Source of the DNA: Nocardioides marmoribigeumensis
GTDB lineage: Bacteria; Actinomycetota; Actinomycetes; Propionibacteriales; Nocardioidaceae
Direction of reading: 5' to 3'
DNA: 64,000 bases
Assembly: GCF_031458325.1 (NCBI RefSeq)
Contig: NZ_JAVDYG010000001.1
Location: forward strand, 4,030,001 to 4,094,000
Shown: piece by piece, positions 53,203 through 62,135 of the stretch
Layout: each line of letters starts with the position of its first letter
Position numbering within the stretch: the first letter of the stretch is position 1
Made by a program: the position numbers and the translations under genes
Notes under the pieces: model-generated
What the model was told of the DNA's origin: nothing
The model's database searches: none
Seen by the model: only the letters and a program-made list of their open reading frames with translations

Positions 53203-54042
53203 TCAGTCGTCCTGGGCAGGTCGGCCCGTAAAGTCCTCCATCGTGCGGTGCACGCCGATGAGCCGTCCGGCGATGAGGTCGCGGGCCGGCAGGGGCAGGA
53301 TCCCCTTCATCGTCTCGCCGAGCAGGACTCCCTTGGGCAGCACCAGCATCGGCTTGCCCTTGCGCATCGCCTTCCAGACCTTGGCGCAGACGTCCTCGGG
53401 CTCGAGCAGCGGCAGCAGGGGTGCGGACCTGGCGCCCTCGAACATGCCGGTCTTGATGTAGTAGGGCGCGACGGTCGTGATCCGCACGTGGTCGATGCCG
53501 GCCTGCTCGAGCTCGAGGCGCACCGAGTCGGAGAAGCCGATCGCCGCCCACTTGGACGCGGCGTAGACCGACATGCGCGGGTTGGCGGTGAACCCGGCGG
53601 CCGAGGCCACGTTGACGAGGCGGGCCTCCTCGCCCTGGTCGATCATGGCCGGCAGGAAGGCACGGGTGACGTACATCGGCGCCAGGCTGTTGATCCGCAT
53701 GGTCAGCTCGGCGTCGACGAGGTCGGCGGGGGTCTCCCAGAAGTAGTCGTTGCCTCGGACGATGCCGGCGTTGTTGATCACCACGTGGGGGACGCCCACC
53801 TGCGCCAGGACCTGCTCGGCGACGGAGGTGACGAGCTCCTTGTCGGAGACGTCCACGGCGTAGTCGTGGACCGTTCCGCCCATCTGGCGCAGCTCCTGGG
53901 CGGTCTTCTCGAGGGCACCCTCGTCGAGGTCCCACAGGATGACCGCGGCGGCGCCCTCCTCCACGGCGATGCGTGCGTAGATCCTGCCCATGCCCATCGC
54001 GCCCCCGGTGATGAGCACCCGCTTGCCGGCCACGTTCTTCAC
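53203..54042 (-). CDS. Short-chain dehydrogenase/reductase
   Basis: 279 residues. Cofactor motif TGGAMGMGR (a TGxxxGxG variant), INNAG, catalytic Ser in VNVASAAGF and YxxxK in YAASK are present. The C-terminal ~60 residues are longer than the core SDR and rich in Lys/Pro. NAD(P)-dependent oxidation of an alcohol or ketone reduction is expected; no substrate can be named. An AGGA ribosome site precedes GTG 54042. Confidence 0.92.
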   Translation of the reverse strand: MKNVAGKRVLITGGAMGMGRIYARIAVEEGAAAVILWDLDEGALEKTAQELRQMGGTVHDYAVDVSDKELVTSVAEQVLAQVGVPHVVINNAGIVRGNDYFWETPADLVDAELTMRINSLAPMYVTRAFLPAMIDQGEEARLVNVASAAGFTANPRMSVYAASKWAAIGFSDSVRLELEQAGIDHVRITTVAPYYIKTGMFEGARSAPLLPLLEPEDVCAKVWKAMRKGKPMLVLPKGVLLGETMKGILPLPARDLIAGRLIGVHRTMEDFTGRPAQDD

Positions 54043-54134
54043 GGTTGGTCCTCTGCTGTCGTGCGGTCGTCGGTCTGGTGGTCCTACCCCGGCGCGTCCC
54101 CGCTAGGCCTGGGCGTGCGGCAGGCGCCGGAGGG

Positions 54135-54563
54135 TCAGGCGACGAAGATGCAGAACGGGTGGCCGGCCGGGTCGACGAGCACGAACAGCGGCTCGTCGGG
54201 GTCGTCGCGGCGGTCGTACATCGTGCGGGCCCCGAGCTCCTCGGCCCGCTCCCGCTGACGGTCGAGCTGCTCGACGGAGTCCACGACGGTGTCGAGGTGC
54301 ATCATCTGGGGCCGCGTCGGCGAGCCCCAGGTGGGCGGGGCCCAGCCCTCGGAGCGCTGGAAGGCGAGCTGGACGCCGTCGGGGTTGCGCAGCACGAGCC
54401 AGTCCTGACCCCGCTCGTCCGGCTCCCCGGCCGGCGGCGGCTCGTCGCCGTCGCGGTAGGTCAGTCCGAACAGCTGCCGGTAGAACTCCGCGAGGGCACG
54501 CGGGTCGTCGCTGTCGATCACCGTCTGCGCGATCCGGGGAGGGGTCTGGGGGTCTGAGGTCAT
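54135..54563 (-). CDS. VOC (glyoxalase/dioxygenase-fold) protein
   Basis: 142 residues. Repeats of the VOC fold: TVIDSDDPRALAEFYRQLFGL, HLDTVVDSVEQLDRQRERAEELGA and FVLVDPAGHPFCIFV. Metal ligands of enzyme members are only partly present, so it may be a binding protein. ATG 54563 overlaps the SGNH gene stop by four bases (ATGA), placing both on one message. Confidence 0.86.
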   Translation of the reverse strand: MTSDPQTPPRIAQTVIDSDDPRALAEFYRQLFGLTYRDGDEPPPAGEPDERGQDWLVLRNPDGVQLAFQRSEGWAPPTWGSPTRPQMMHLDTVVDSVEQLDRQRERAEELGARTMYDRRDDPDEPLFVLVDPAGHPFCIFVA

Positions 54564-55288
54564 CGCTCCACCGGTGTCTCGTCGTAGGCCCGGACCACGG
54601 TCGGCTCGAACGCGTCCGCGAGGGCGGCGTAGCCCTTGTCGTTGGGGTGGAAACGGTCGGCCGCGACCTTGCCGATCCACGTCCGCGGACCCTCGGCGGT
54701 CATGTCGACCACGCGGATCCGGCCTGCCCCCTCCGCCGCACGGATGTGGGCGTTGGAGCGCTGCGCGGCCGCTCGTGGCTGGGGGAGCGTGGAGACCACG
54801 CTCCCCTCCGGGAGTCGCGGGAGGAGGTCCTCGAAGCGCCCGGGCAGGTGGGGCCGGTGCGCCTTGTTGAAGAGGTCGTTGCTGCCGACCAGGACGGTGA
54901 CCACGGCGCTCTGCGCGAGCGGGTCCGACGCCAGGAGCGAGTCCAGCAGGGGGACCTGCTGGTCGAGCACGTCGGAGAGGACCGCGCCCGTGGCCGACAG
55001 GTTGACCACGACGAGCCCCCGTCCAGAAGCGGTGAGGCGCTCGTGCAGCTGGTGCACCCAGCCACGGTCCCAGCTCGTGGCCCCCACGCTCTGGGACATC
55101 GAGTCACCCAGGACGTACCACCGCCGGCCGGGCTGCGCGAGGGCCGCGCGGTTGTGCGCGACCCACGCCTCGGCGTACGGCGCGACGTGCCGCTGCACGC
55201 GGCGCACCCCGGGCAGGACCAGGCCCAGCGCACGCAGCACCCGCCCGGGCTCTCGGCCCGTGCGGTTGTCGTAGGTGAACGGATCCAC
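54560..55288 (-). CDS. SGNH/GDSL hydrolase
   Basis: 242 residues. Block I YVLGDSMSQSVG, block III LVGSNDLF and block V DRFHPNDKGYAALA give the Ser, Asn and Asp-x-x-His of the SGNH fold. No signal peptide is clear, so it is probably cytoplasmic. TAGGTT ends six bases before GTG 55288, a leaderless start. Substrate unknown. Confidence 0.9.
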   Translation of the reverse strand: MDPFTYDNRTGREPGRVLRALGLVLPGVRRVQRHVAPYAEAWVAHNRAALAQPGRRWYVLGDSMSQSVGATSWDRGWVHQLHERLTASGRGLVVVNLSATGAVLSDVLDQQVPLLDSLLASDPLAQSAVVTVLVGSNDLFNKAHRPHLPGRFEDLLPRLPEGSVVSTLPQPRAAAQRSNAHIRAAEGAGRIRVVDMTAEGPRTWIGKVAADRFHPNDKGYAALADAFEPTVVRAYDETPVER

Positions 55289-55297
55289 GCGGCGAAC

Positions 55298-56005
55298 CTA
55301 CGCGAGCAGGGGAGAGGTCAGGGTGCCGAGCGCGACCCGCTGCCGCCCTGCCTGGTCGAAGTTGTCGGGACCGAGCCACGCCTCGAGCGCACGGCGTACG
55401 GCGGGCCAGTCGCGGTCGACGACCGCGAACCAGTCGGTGTCGCGGTTGCGTCCCTTCATCACGAGGTGCTGGCGGAAACGGCCCTCGTAGGTGAAGCCGA
55501 GCCGGCGCGCGGCCGCCCGTGACGGCTCGTTGAGGCTGTCGCACTTCCACTCCACCCGGCGGTAGCCGAGGTCGTCGAAGGCGTGGCGCAGCAGGAGGTG
55601 GACGGTCTCGGTGGTCGCCGGGGTGCGCTGCACCGGCCGCGCGTGCAGGACGCCGCCGATCTCGACGACGCCGGACGCCGGGTCGGGCCGCATGAGCGAG
55701 ACGAGACCGCGGGCGTCCCCACCCTGTGGGCACACCGCGAAGGTCTGGGTCGTCGGGTGCTCGACCTCGGCCAGCACCAGGGACAGCAGGTCCTCCTCGC
55801 TCCGTGGCCGGTCGACGGACCGGTAGGTCCACAGGGGCTCGTCGTCCGGCGAGCAGACGTGCGCGAGCAGCGCGGGCACGTGCTCAGGACCGAGTGGCTC
55901 GAGCCGCACGTGCCGGCCGTGCAGCAGCGTCGGAACGGGCAGGGGGCGGGGCGACCAGTCGGGGACGGGGTCCCCGACCGGCTGCTGCTGGGTGTCGAGA
56001 GGCAC
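55298..56005 (-). CDS. GNAT acetyltransferase (RimJ/RimL-like)
   Basis: 235 residues. VRLEPLGPEHVPALLAH at the start, GLVSLMRPDPASGVVEIGGVLHA and the CoA-binding segment around ATTETVHLLLRHAFDDLGYRRVEWKCDSLNEPSRAAARRLGFTYEG are characteristic. Acetylates an amine of a protein or small molecule. I place the start at GTG 56005, seven bases after TAGCGT on the minus strand; a GTG at 56014 overlaps that box and is less likely. Confidence 0.88.
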   Translation of the reverse strand: MPLDTQQQPVGDPVPDWSPRPLPVPTLLHGRHVRLEPLGPEHVPALLAHVCSPDDEPLWTYRSVDRPRSEEDLLSLVLAEVEHPTTQTFAVCPQGGDARGLVSLMRPDPASGVVEIGGVLHARPVQRTPATTETVHLLLRHAFDDLGYRRVEWKCDSLNEPSRAAARRLGFTYEGRFRQHLVMKGRNRDTDWFAVVDRDWPAVRRALEAWLGPDNFDQAGRQRVALGTLTSPLLA

Positions 56006-56031
56006 AGCCGGCACGCTAGCCGTCGGGACGG

Positions 56032-56523
56032 TCAGCGCATCCGGCGCTCGCCGTCCTTGATCGCTTCACGGATGCGCTGGTAGGTCCCGCAGCGGCAGAT
56101 GTTGCGGATCTGGTCGAGGTCGGCCTCGGTGATCGAGCGACCCTCGCGACGGGCCCGGCGCACGAGGGCGACGGCCTGCATCACCTGGCCGGGCTGGCAG
56201 TAGCCGCACTGCGAGACGTCGTGGTCGATCCATGCCTGCTGCATCGGGTGCAGGTCGCCCGAGCCGCTGTCCGGGGCGTGGTCGGCGAGGCCCTCGATGG
56301 TGGTCACCTCGTCGCTCGGGTCGAGCTTGCCGACCGGGATCGAGCAGGGGTTGACCGCCTTGCCGTTGACGTGGGAGGTGCAGGCCTTGCACACGTTGAT
56401 GCCGCAGCCGTACTTCGGCCCGGTGACACCGAGCCGGTCGCGGAGCACCCAGAGCAGGCGCTCGTGGTCGGGGGCCTTCACGGTCACCTTGCGGCCGTTG
56501 AGGATGAAAGTCTGGTCAGGCAT
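56032..56523 (-). CDS. 2Fe-2S subunit of an isoquinoline oxidoreductase-like molybdenum enzyme (IorA-like)
   Basis: 163 residues. The N-terminal plant-type cluster site is KYGCGINVCKACTSHVNG, with a partner Cys in VNPCSIP. The C-terminal cluster site is QCGYCQPGQVM and ICRCGTY. Transfers electrons from the molybdenum subunit encoded upstream, ten bases away; GGAG precedes ATG 56523. It lacks a Tat signal of its own and may be exported with its partner. Confidence 0.93.
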   Translation of the reverse strand: MPDQTFILNGRKVTVKAPDHERLLWVLRDRLGVTGPKYGCGINVCKACTSHVNGKAVNPCSIPVGKLDPSDEVTTIEGLADHAPDSGSGDLHPMQQAWIDHDVSQCGYCQPGQVMQAVALVRRARREGRSITEADLDQIRNICRCGTYQRIREAIKDGERRMR

Positions 56524-56533
56524 GTCGATCTCC

Positions 56534-58876
56534 TCAGTGGGCCTTGTCGAGACCGTCGGTGGGGGACGGCGGGACAGGGGGCACGAACGACTTGGGCGTG
56601 AACGGGAGCGGGTCCCGGTGGTTGATCGGGAAGTACGTCGGGATGCTGCCGGTCGCTGCGCCGTACGCCGAGGCCACCGCGGCGAAGGTCGCCGCGACCC
56701 CGGCCTCGCCGGCCCCGCCGGGCTCGGTGCTGTCCGAGGGCATGACGTGCACGTCGACGCGGAGCGGGGTGTTCCACTGGCGCGTGTAGAAGTAGTTGTC
56801 CCAGCTGGCCTCGAGGAAGCGGCCGTCCTGCAGGTGGCAGCTCGAGGTGAGCGCGAGCGCGATGCCGTCGTTGATGCCGCCGAGCATCTGCGCCTCGAGC
56901 CCGCGCGGGTTGACCACCAGCCCGGCGTCGACGGCGAAGGTCACGCGCCGCACCCGCGGGCCGGTGACCGCCTCCTTCTGCACGTAGCGGCTCACCGTCT
57001 CCGGGCGGCAGTCGATCTCGACCAGCGCGGCCGTGACGCCCTTGTACTCCTTGTGGATCGCGATGCCCTGCGCGACGCCGGCGGGCAGGGACCGGCCCCA
57101 GCCGCCCTCCTTGGCGACCTTCTCCAGCACCGCCCGAGTGCGGTCGTCCTTGACGAACTTGAGCCGGAACGCCAGGCGGTCCATCTTCATCGCCTTGGCG
57201 AGCTTGTCCATGGTGAGCTCGACGGCAACCCGGGAGTCGGGGGAGTAGATGTTGCGCATCGAGCCGGTGTTGAACCGCTCGTCGGTCTCGTTGATCACCT
57301 GATCGACGACGCCGAAGTTGAACGGCACCTCCTGCGTGAGGTTCCAGACCGTCTGCGCGTAGCCGAGGTTGCCGAGCGCGCCCGGGGGGAGCTCCGCGGC
57401 GTACGCCGAGATGATCTCGCCGAGGCCGTGGCGGAAGTCGGTCTCCACGCTGGTGTGGCGCTGCTCGAGCGAGAGCACCTCGCCGTTGGCGTAGGACGCC
57501 CGCACGCGCGAGATCGCCATCGGGTGGCCGCGCCCCTGGCGGGGCTCGTCGGCGCGGTGCCACATCAGCTTGACCGGCTTGCCCATCGCCTTGCTGATCG
57601 CGGCGGCCTCGAGGCCGGCGTCGTAGAAGAGCTTGCGGCCGAAGGACCCGCCGCCCTGGGTGACGTGCAGCGTCACCTGGTCCGGCGTGAGGCCGAGCAT
57701 CGTGGCGATGCGCTCCTGCGCGGTGACCGGCGACTTGAAGGAGCCCCAGATCTCGGCGCGATCGGCGCGCACGTCGGCGATCGCGCAGTTGGGCTCGAGC
57801 GAGGAGTTGCTGCGGAAGTAGAAGACCAGCTCGGTCTCGACGGTCTTCGCGATCGGCAGGGCGGGGGCGAGCGGCAGCTGGGCGGCGCGGAGCTCGGCGA
57901 GGATCTCCTTGTCGGACTCGCCCTTGACCGGGCCTGCCTTCCACTGCACGTCGAGCGCGCGGACCGCGTCGATGCACTGGCCGAAGGTCGTCGCGCGGAC
58001 GGCGACGCCGGTGTCGACCATGACCACGTGCGTGACGCCGGGCATCGCCAGGACCGCGGCCCGGTTGTTGATCCGCACCGGTGTGCCGTTGAGGGTCGGC
58101 GGCCGGCAGACCATCGTCGGCAGGGCGCCGGGGACCTCGAGGTCCATGGCGAACTTCTTCTGGCCGGTGACGATCGCGCGGGCGTCCTTGCGACCGCGGG
58201 CCGTGCCGATGACCGTGAAGTCGGCCGGGTCCTTGAGCGCCACGCGGACGCCCTTGGTGGTCGAGGTCGCGCCGGCCTTGGCGAGCTGGGCGTAGGTGAG
58301 GCTGCCGGACGGCCCGGTGACGACCCCGTTGCTCACCGAGAGCTTGTCGATCGCGTCGCCCAGCTGGGCCGAGGCAGCGGCCAGGAGCGCGCCCCTGGCG
58401 GCGGCTGCGGCGACCCGGATCGGCGTGAACGTCGAGATCGTCGTGTTGGACCCGCCGGTGAGCTGGTTCCACACCAGCTCGGGTCGCGCGGGCGCGAGGG
58501 TCACGTGGACCTTGCTCACCGGGAGGTCGAGCTCCTCGGCGATGATCATCGCCGTCGAGGTCGTCACGCCCTGCCCGACCTCGGCGCGGGGGAGCTCGAA
58601 CGAGGCGGTCCCGTCCTCGTGGACGACGACCGTGATGAGGTTGGCGGTCGGCCGCGCGGCGTCGGTGAGCAGGTCGTTGAGGTCGTACTGCTCGGGGATC
58701 TGCGGCGGGCTCGGGACGACCGCGGCGGCCGGGCGGAACCAGCCCTGCCCGAGGTCGGCCGCGGCCGCGACGGTGGTCGAGGCGACCAGCCAGGCGAGGA
58801 AGGTACGGCGGCCAAGGCCACCTCCCACCTCCTCGTCCAGGTGGTCGGTCGGGGTGGGTGGGTTCTCGTCCAGCAC
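56534..58876 (-). CDS. Molybdopterin-binding oxidoreductase subunit (IorB-like), Tat-exported
   Basis: 780 residues. A twin-arginine signal (GRRTFLAWLVASTTVAAAA) lies at ~22-40. Landmarks of the molybdopterin subunit are GQGVTTSTAMIIAEEL, QGGGSFGRKL and MRNIYSPDSRVAVELTMDKLAKAM. Such enzymes hydroxylate aldehydes or N-heterocycles at the outer face of the membrane, passing electrons to the Fe-S subunit next door. The substrate cannot be named. AGGAG sits nine bases before GTG 58876. Confidence 0.92.
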   Translation of the reverse strand: MLDENPPTPTDHLDEEVGGGLGRRTFLAWLVASTTVAAAADLGQGWFRPAAAVVPSPPQIPEQYDLNDLLTDAARPTANLITVVVHEDGTASFELPRAEVGQGVTTSTAMIIAEELDLPVSKVHVTLAPARPELVWNQLTGGSNTTISTFTPIRVAAAAARGALLAAASAQLGDAIDKLSVSNGVVTGPSGSLTYAQLAKAGATSTTKGVRVALKDPADFTVIGTARGRKDARAIVTGQKKFAMDLEVPGALPTMVCRPPTLNGTPVRINNRAAVLAMPGVTHVVMVDTGVAVRATTFGQCIDAVRALDVQWKAGPVKGESDKEILAELRAAQLPLAPALPIAKTVETELVFYFRSNSSLEPNCAIADVRADRAEIWGSFKSPVTAQERIATMLGLTPDQVTLHVTQGGGSFGRKLFYDAGLEAAAISKAMGKPVKLMWHRADEPRQGRGHPMAISRVRASYANGEVLSLEQRHTSVETDFRHGLGEIISAYAAELPPGALGNLGYAQTVWNLTQEVPFNFGVVDQVINETDERFNTGSMRNIYSPDSRVAVELTMDKLAKAMKMDRLAFRLKFVKDDRTRAVLEKVAKEGGWGRSLPAGVAQGIAIHKEYKGVTAALVEIDCRPETVSRYVQKEAVTGPRVRRVTFAVDAGLVVNPRGLEAQMLGGINDGIALALTSSCHLQDGRFLEASWDNYFYTRQWNTPLRVDVHVMPSDSTEPGGAGEAGVAATFAAVASAYGAATGSIPTYFPINHRDPLPFTPKSFVPPVPPSPTDGLDKAH

Positions 58877-59031
58877 GCTGGCTCCTCCTGCTCCCTGGCC
58901 GGTGGGGGACGGCCTGACTCACCAACGACCGGGTGTGGCGCCGGTCACGGCTGGTTCGGCCACGATCTGTGACGGGATGGGTGCGAGTTCCTCCCGGAGT
59001 GGGACGGTCCCGAAACGGGTAGGTAGGTGAC

Positions 59032-59700
59032 ATGTCATCCCAGCTCACCGTCGCCGTGGTCGGCGGCCACGGACAGATCGCCCGCCTCCTCCACCCCCTG
59101 CTGCTCGAGGCCGGCCACACGCCGGTCGCCCTGGTCCGGCGCGACGACCAGGCCGAGCGCCTGCAGGCCGAGGGGGTCACCACCCGCCGCCTCGACCTCG
59201 AGGCCGACGACGTCGAGACCTTCGCCCGGGCCTTCGAGGGCTGTGACGCCGTCGTCTTCGCAGCCGGGGGAGGGGCCGACGGCAACGCCGCGCGCAAGCG
59301 CGCGGTCGACCTCGAGGGCTCGACGAAGTCCGCGGACGCGGCCCGGCAGGCCGGCGTACGACGGTTCGTGCAGGTCTCCGCGATCGACATGGACAAGCCG
59401 TTGCCCGCCGACACCGACGAGGTGTGGCGGGCCTACGTCGAGGCCAAGCGTGACGCCGACGCCCACCTGCGCGGCACCGGCCTCGACTGGACGATCATCC
59501 GCCCCGGGCGGCTGACCGACGACGGCGCCACCGGCCTGGTCGCCCTCGGCGACGACGTCGCCCGTGGCGACGTCGCCCGCGCCGACGTGGCCGCCGTCCT
59601 CCTTGCCGTGCTGGAGGACGACCGGTCGGTCCGGCACCAGTGGAACCTCGTGGGCGGGGACACCCCCGTCGCCGACGCGGTGGAGCACGCCCTGGGCTGA
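59032..59700 (+). CDS. NAD(P)-binding epimerase-like protein (atypical SDR)
   Basis: 222 residues. The dinucleotide site VVGGHGQIARLLHPLL opens the protein, VVFAAGGGADG forms the second strand, and FVQVSAIDMDKPLPAD with YVEAKRDADAHLRG covers the YxxxK equivalent. TIIRPGRLTDDG is typical for the atypical SDR5 group (YwnB-like). The role is unknown. GGTAGGTG just upstream provides a ribosome site for ATG 59032. Confidence 0.9.
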   Translation: MSSQLTVAVVGGHGQIARLLHPLLLEAGHTPVALVRRDDQAERLQAEGVTTRRLDLEADDVETFARAFEGCDAVVFAAGGGADGNAARKRAVDLEGSTKSADAARQAGVRRFVQVSAIDMDKPLPADTDEVWRAYVEAKRDADAHLRGTGLDWTIIRPGRLTDDGATGLVALGDDVARGDVARADVAAVLLAVLEDDRSVRHQWNLVGGDTPVADAVEHALG

Positions 59701-59815
59701 GGGCCTCGGGACCGAGGTCCCGACTTCGGGAGCAGTCGGCAGGAGGTGCAACCTCCTGCGCGGGCGCCGCGTCCTGGGTTCGCAACGGTCACCCGAACCC
59801 GAAAGAGGCACTGCC

Positions 59816-60469
59816 ATGACCAGCTCCCGCTCCACCCGCTCCACCCGTCGTACCCCCCTGGCCGTCCCGCGCTCGCGCGCCCTGATGCTGAGCACCGCCT
59901 CGGTCGCCGGTGGCGTGGCGCTGATCGCCGGTGGCTACGCCCAGGCCGCAGAACCGACGCGGGCTGCGGCTCCGTCCACCACCTCGGCGGTGTCGACGTC
60001 CTCGATGTCCACCACCTCGACGTCCACCGCCGGCCCCGTGCAGGTCGAGCACGAGGTCGGCACCGTGCTCGAGGGATCCGCCGACGCGGGGATCCCCGTC
60101 GCGGTGACGCTCTACGAGAACAACCTGCACGGCTCGTCGATCCAGGTGGTCCTCGGTGACCCCGACGCGGACGACATCGGCTACGTCGAGCAGGAGGGCG
60201 CCTTCGTCCACGACGGCGTCCTCGACGTGACCGTCGACGTGCAGGGCACTCCGGTGCGCCTCCACGGCACGGTCACCCCGAGCGGCCGCCCGGCCAGGCT
60301 GGTCGACCCGATGCAGGACAACGGCGAGCAGATCGTCGTCAAGGGCACCAACACGGCCCTGGCGACCGACGTCGACGTGACCGTCCGCGGCACGAGCGCC
60401 CCGGTGCAGTTCGCCCCGGCGTTCTCCTTCGACCTCGAGTCCCGCACGGTCACCCTCTACGGGCGCTGA
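59816..60469 (+). CDS. Secreted protein of unknown function
   Basis: 217 residues. A basic N-terminus (RSTRSTRRTPLAVPRSR) and hydrophobic stretch give a signal peptide ending near AQAAE (~43). A Ser/Thr linker follows, then a beta-rich domain with no cysteine (VEHEVGTVLEGSADAGIPVAVTLYENN to LESRTVTLYGR). It is not a family I recognise. AGAGG lies eight bases before ATG 59816 and a clear terminator follows the stop. Confidence 0.82.
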   Translation: MTSSRSTRSTRRTPLAVPRSRALMLSTASVAGGVALIAGGYAQAAEPTRAAAPSTTSAVSTSSMSTTSTSTAGPVQVEHEVGTVLEGSADAGIPVAVTLYENNLHGSSIQVVLGDPDADDIGYVEQEGAFVHDGVLDVTVDVQGTPVRLHGTVTPSGRPARLVDPMQDNGEQIVVKGTNTALATDVDVTVRGTSAPVQFAPAFSFDLESRTVTLYGR

Positions 60470-60489
60470 ACCCCAGCCCCCACCCCCGG

Positions 60490-60523
60490 CAGGGCGGCAC
60501 CACCGGTGCCGCCCTGCTCGTTT
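60490..60523 (+). terminator. Rho-independent-like terminator
   Basis: CAGGGCGGCACC pairs with GGTGCCGCCCTG across an ACC loop (12 bp), followed by CTCGTTT. It is the only hairpin in the window I noted with a trailing T run. Confidence 0.85.
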
Positions 60524-60575
60524 CTGCGGTCCGGCTGCGGGGGTGCGCGCTAGTTTGCGGGGTGGAGGTGGTCCC

Positions 60576-61337
60576 ATGCAGGAGCCGGTTCGTGGTCCGA
60601 GGTTGTTGGAGAGCGACGGCGCGACCGCGATCGCCTGGGTCTGGCCGCAGGCCGCCGGGCCCGAGCTCCTGTGGGTCCGCGCACGGAGCCCCGAGTCGCT
60701 CCTCACCCCTGCGGCCGCCGTGGCCGTCGCGCGCACGTGCCCGGGGCAGGTCGTCGCCACGGAGGACGTCGCCCTGTCCGCCGCCCTCGCCGACGCGGGC
60801 CTGCCGCTCGTGCGGCACCTGCACGCCATGGCCGCCGACCCCCGACAGGTGGCCACCGCCCGGGTCCGCGACGACCTCCGTCTGGCGCCCTTGTCCGAGG
60901 CCCCGCTCGACGCGCTCGCGCGACTGCGCCTCGCCGCCTTTCCTCCCGGGCACCCCGACCACAGCGAGGAGACCGTGGAGCAGCGCGTCGCGGCGTTCGG
61001 CCACGAGCTGGCCGATCCCGACAACCTGGTCCACCCCTCGAGCCGCTCGGCCTGGCTGGGCGACGACCTGGTCGGCTGCTGCGTGGTCACCGACTCCCGG
61101 CACATGCCGGGGTTCGTGGGCCCGTGGGTGATGAACGTGTCGCGCCTGCCGGGGAAGCGGGCCGGGGGAGCGGGGGCGGCGATGCTGGTCGACGCGGCCC
61201 GAGCGGTCTCGGACGCGGGTGGCGACTACCTCGGCCTCGCGGTCACCGACACCAACCCGGCACGACGGCTCTACGAGCGGATGGGCTGGTCCGGCCTGGA
61301 GATGTGGCTGCACCACGTGCCCGAGGGACAGGGGTGA
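60576..61337 (+). CDS. GNAT acetyltransferase
   Basis: 253 residues. The C-terminal half is the GNAT domain: RLAAFPPGHPDHSEE, GCCVVTDSRHMPGFVGPWVMNVSRLPGKRAGGAGAAMLVDA with the R/Q-x-x-G-x-G/A acetyl-CoA loop replaced by LPGKRAGGAGAA, then LGLAVTDTNPARRLYERMGW. The N-terminal ~100 residues are a less conserved extension. GGTGGAGGTG precedes ATG 60576. The stop overlaps the next gene. Confidence 0.88.
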   Translation: MQEPVRGPRLLESDGATAIAWVWPQAAGPELLWVRARSPESLLTPAAAVAVARTCPGQVVATEDVALSAALADAGLPLVRHLHAMAADPRQVATARVRDDLRLAPLSEAPLDALARLRLAAFPPGHPDHSEETVEQRVAAFGHELADPDNLVHPSSRSAWLGDDLVGCCVVTDSRHMPGFVGPWVMNVSRLPGKRAGGAGAAMLVDAARAVSDAGGDYLGLAVTDTNPARRLYERMGWSGLEMWLHHVPEGQG

Positions 61338-61801
61338 ACCCTGCCGAGCAGTGGGACCTCGACCCGGTGGCGATGCGCGAGCAGCTCAACGCGTGGCCGA
61401 CCTTCGCGGCCCAGCGCATCGTGGTGGAGGAGATCGCGGCCGACTGGTCGCGAGTGGTGGTGTCGATGCGCGTCGGGTCCGACAACGCCAACTACTTCGG
61501 CACGGCGTTCGGGGGGTCGATGTTCGCGATGGTCGACCCGTTCGTCGTCGTGCTGGCCGCCAAGCAGCTCGGGCCGTCGTACGCCGTGTGGGACCAGGCG
61601 GCCGAGATCGACTTCCTGCGGCCGGGCACGGGCACGGTGACGGCGGTCGTGGGGATGCCCGCCGAGGTGGTCGGCTCGCTGGCCGACGAGGCGCGGGGCG
61701 GCACCAAGGTGCTGCGGTGGTTCGAGGTGCCGGTCCTCGGCGAGGACGGTGCTCCGGTGGCCGTGCAGCGTCGGCGGCTCTACGTCCGGGAGCGCCGCTG
61801 A
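61334..61801 (+). CDS. DUF4442 hotdog-fold protein, thioesterase-like
   Basis: 155 residues. VSMRVGSDNANYFGTAFGGSMFAMVDPFVVV and ERRRLYV-like ending match DUF4442, a hotdog-fold family related to acyl-CoA thioesterases. No catalytic Asp/Glu can be assigned with confidence. Coupled by a GTGA overlap to the GNAT gene. Confidence 0.88.
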   Translation: MNPAEQWDLDPVAMREQLNAWPTFAAQRIVVEEIAADWSRVVVSMRVGSDNANYFGTAFGGSMFAMVDPFVVVLAAKQLGPSYAVWDQAAEIDFLRPGTGTVTAVVGMPAEVVGSLADEARGGTKVLRWFEVPVLGEDGAPVAVQRRRLYVRERR

Positions 61802-61845
61802 CCCGCCTCGGAGGTGTCGGTGGACCGCGACCGGCTGACAGCAGA

Positions 61846-61870
61846 GCATCATCTGTCATGATGCTATGCT
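61846..61870 (+). promoter_or_regulatory. vapBC promoter and operator
   Basis: GCATCAT and ATGATGC (61846-61864) form a perfect 7-bp inverted repeat with a five-base centre, directly before TATGCT (61865-61870). The latter ends six bases before ATG 61877. The layout fits autorepression by VapB or the VapBC complex. Confidence 0.75.
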
Positions 61871-61876
61871 GTCACC

Positions 61877-62128
61877 ATGCGCACGACGGTGACCTTGGAC
61901 GCCGATACGGAGGCTGAGGTGCGGCGGTTGATGGCAGAGCGGGGAGTCTCGTTCAAGCAGGCCCTCAACGACGCGATCCGGGCGGGGGCCCGGCCCCGAC
62001 GTGCGGCTCGCTTCGCCACCCGCACGCGCGCCATGGGCACTCCGTCGCTCGACCTCGACAAGGCCCTCGCACTGGCGGGCGAGATCGAGGACGACGAGCT
62101 CGTCCGGCGACTGCGCCAAGGGCAGTGA
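61877..62128 (+). CDS. vapB: VapB-type ribbon-helix-helix antitoxin
   Basis: 83 residues. RTTVTLDADTEAEVRRLMAERGVSFKQALNDAIRAG is a ribbon-helix-helix DNA-binding domain; the remainder is a flexible toxin-binding tail (LDLDKALALAGEIEDDELVRRL). It neutralises the PIN-domain toxin encoded seven bases downstream and likely represses the operator just upstream. The message appears leaderless. Confidence 0.92.
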   Translation: MRTTVTLDADTEAEVRRLMAERGVSFKQALNDAIRAGARPRRAARFATRTRAMGTPSLDLDKALALAGEIEDDELVRRLRQGQ

Positions 62129-62135
62129 CTCCGCT

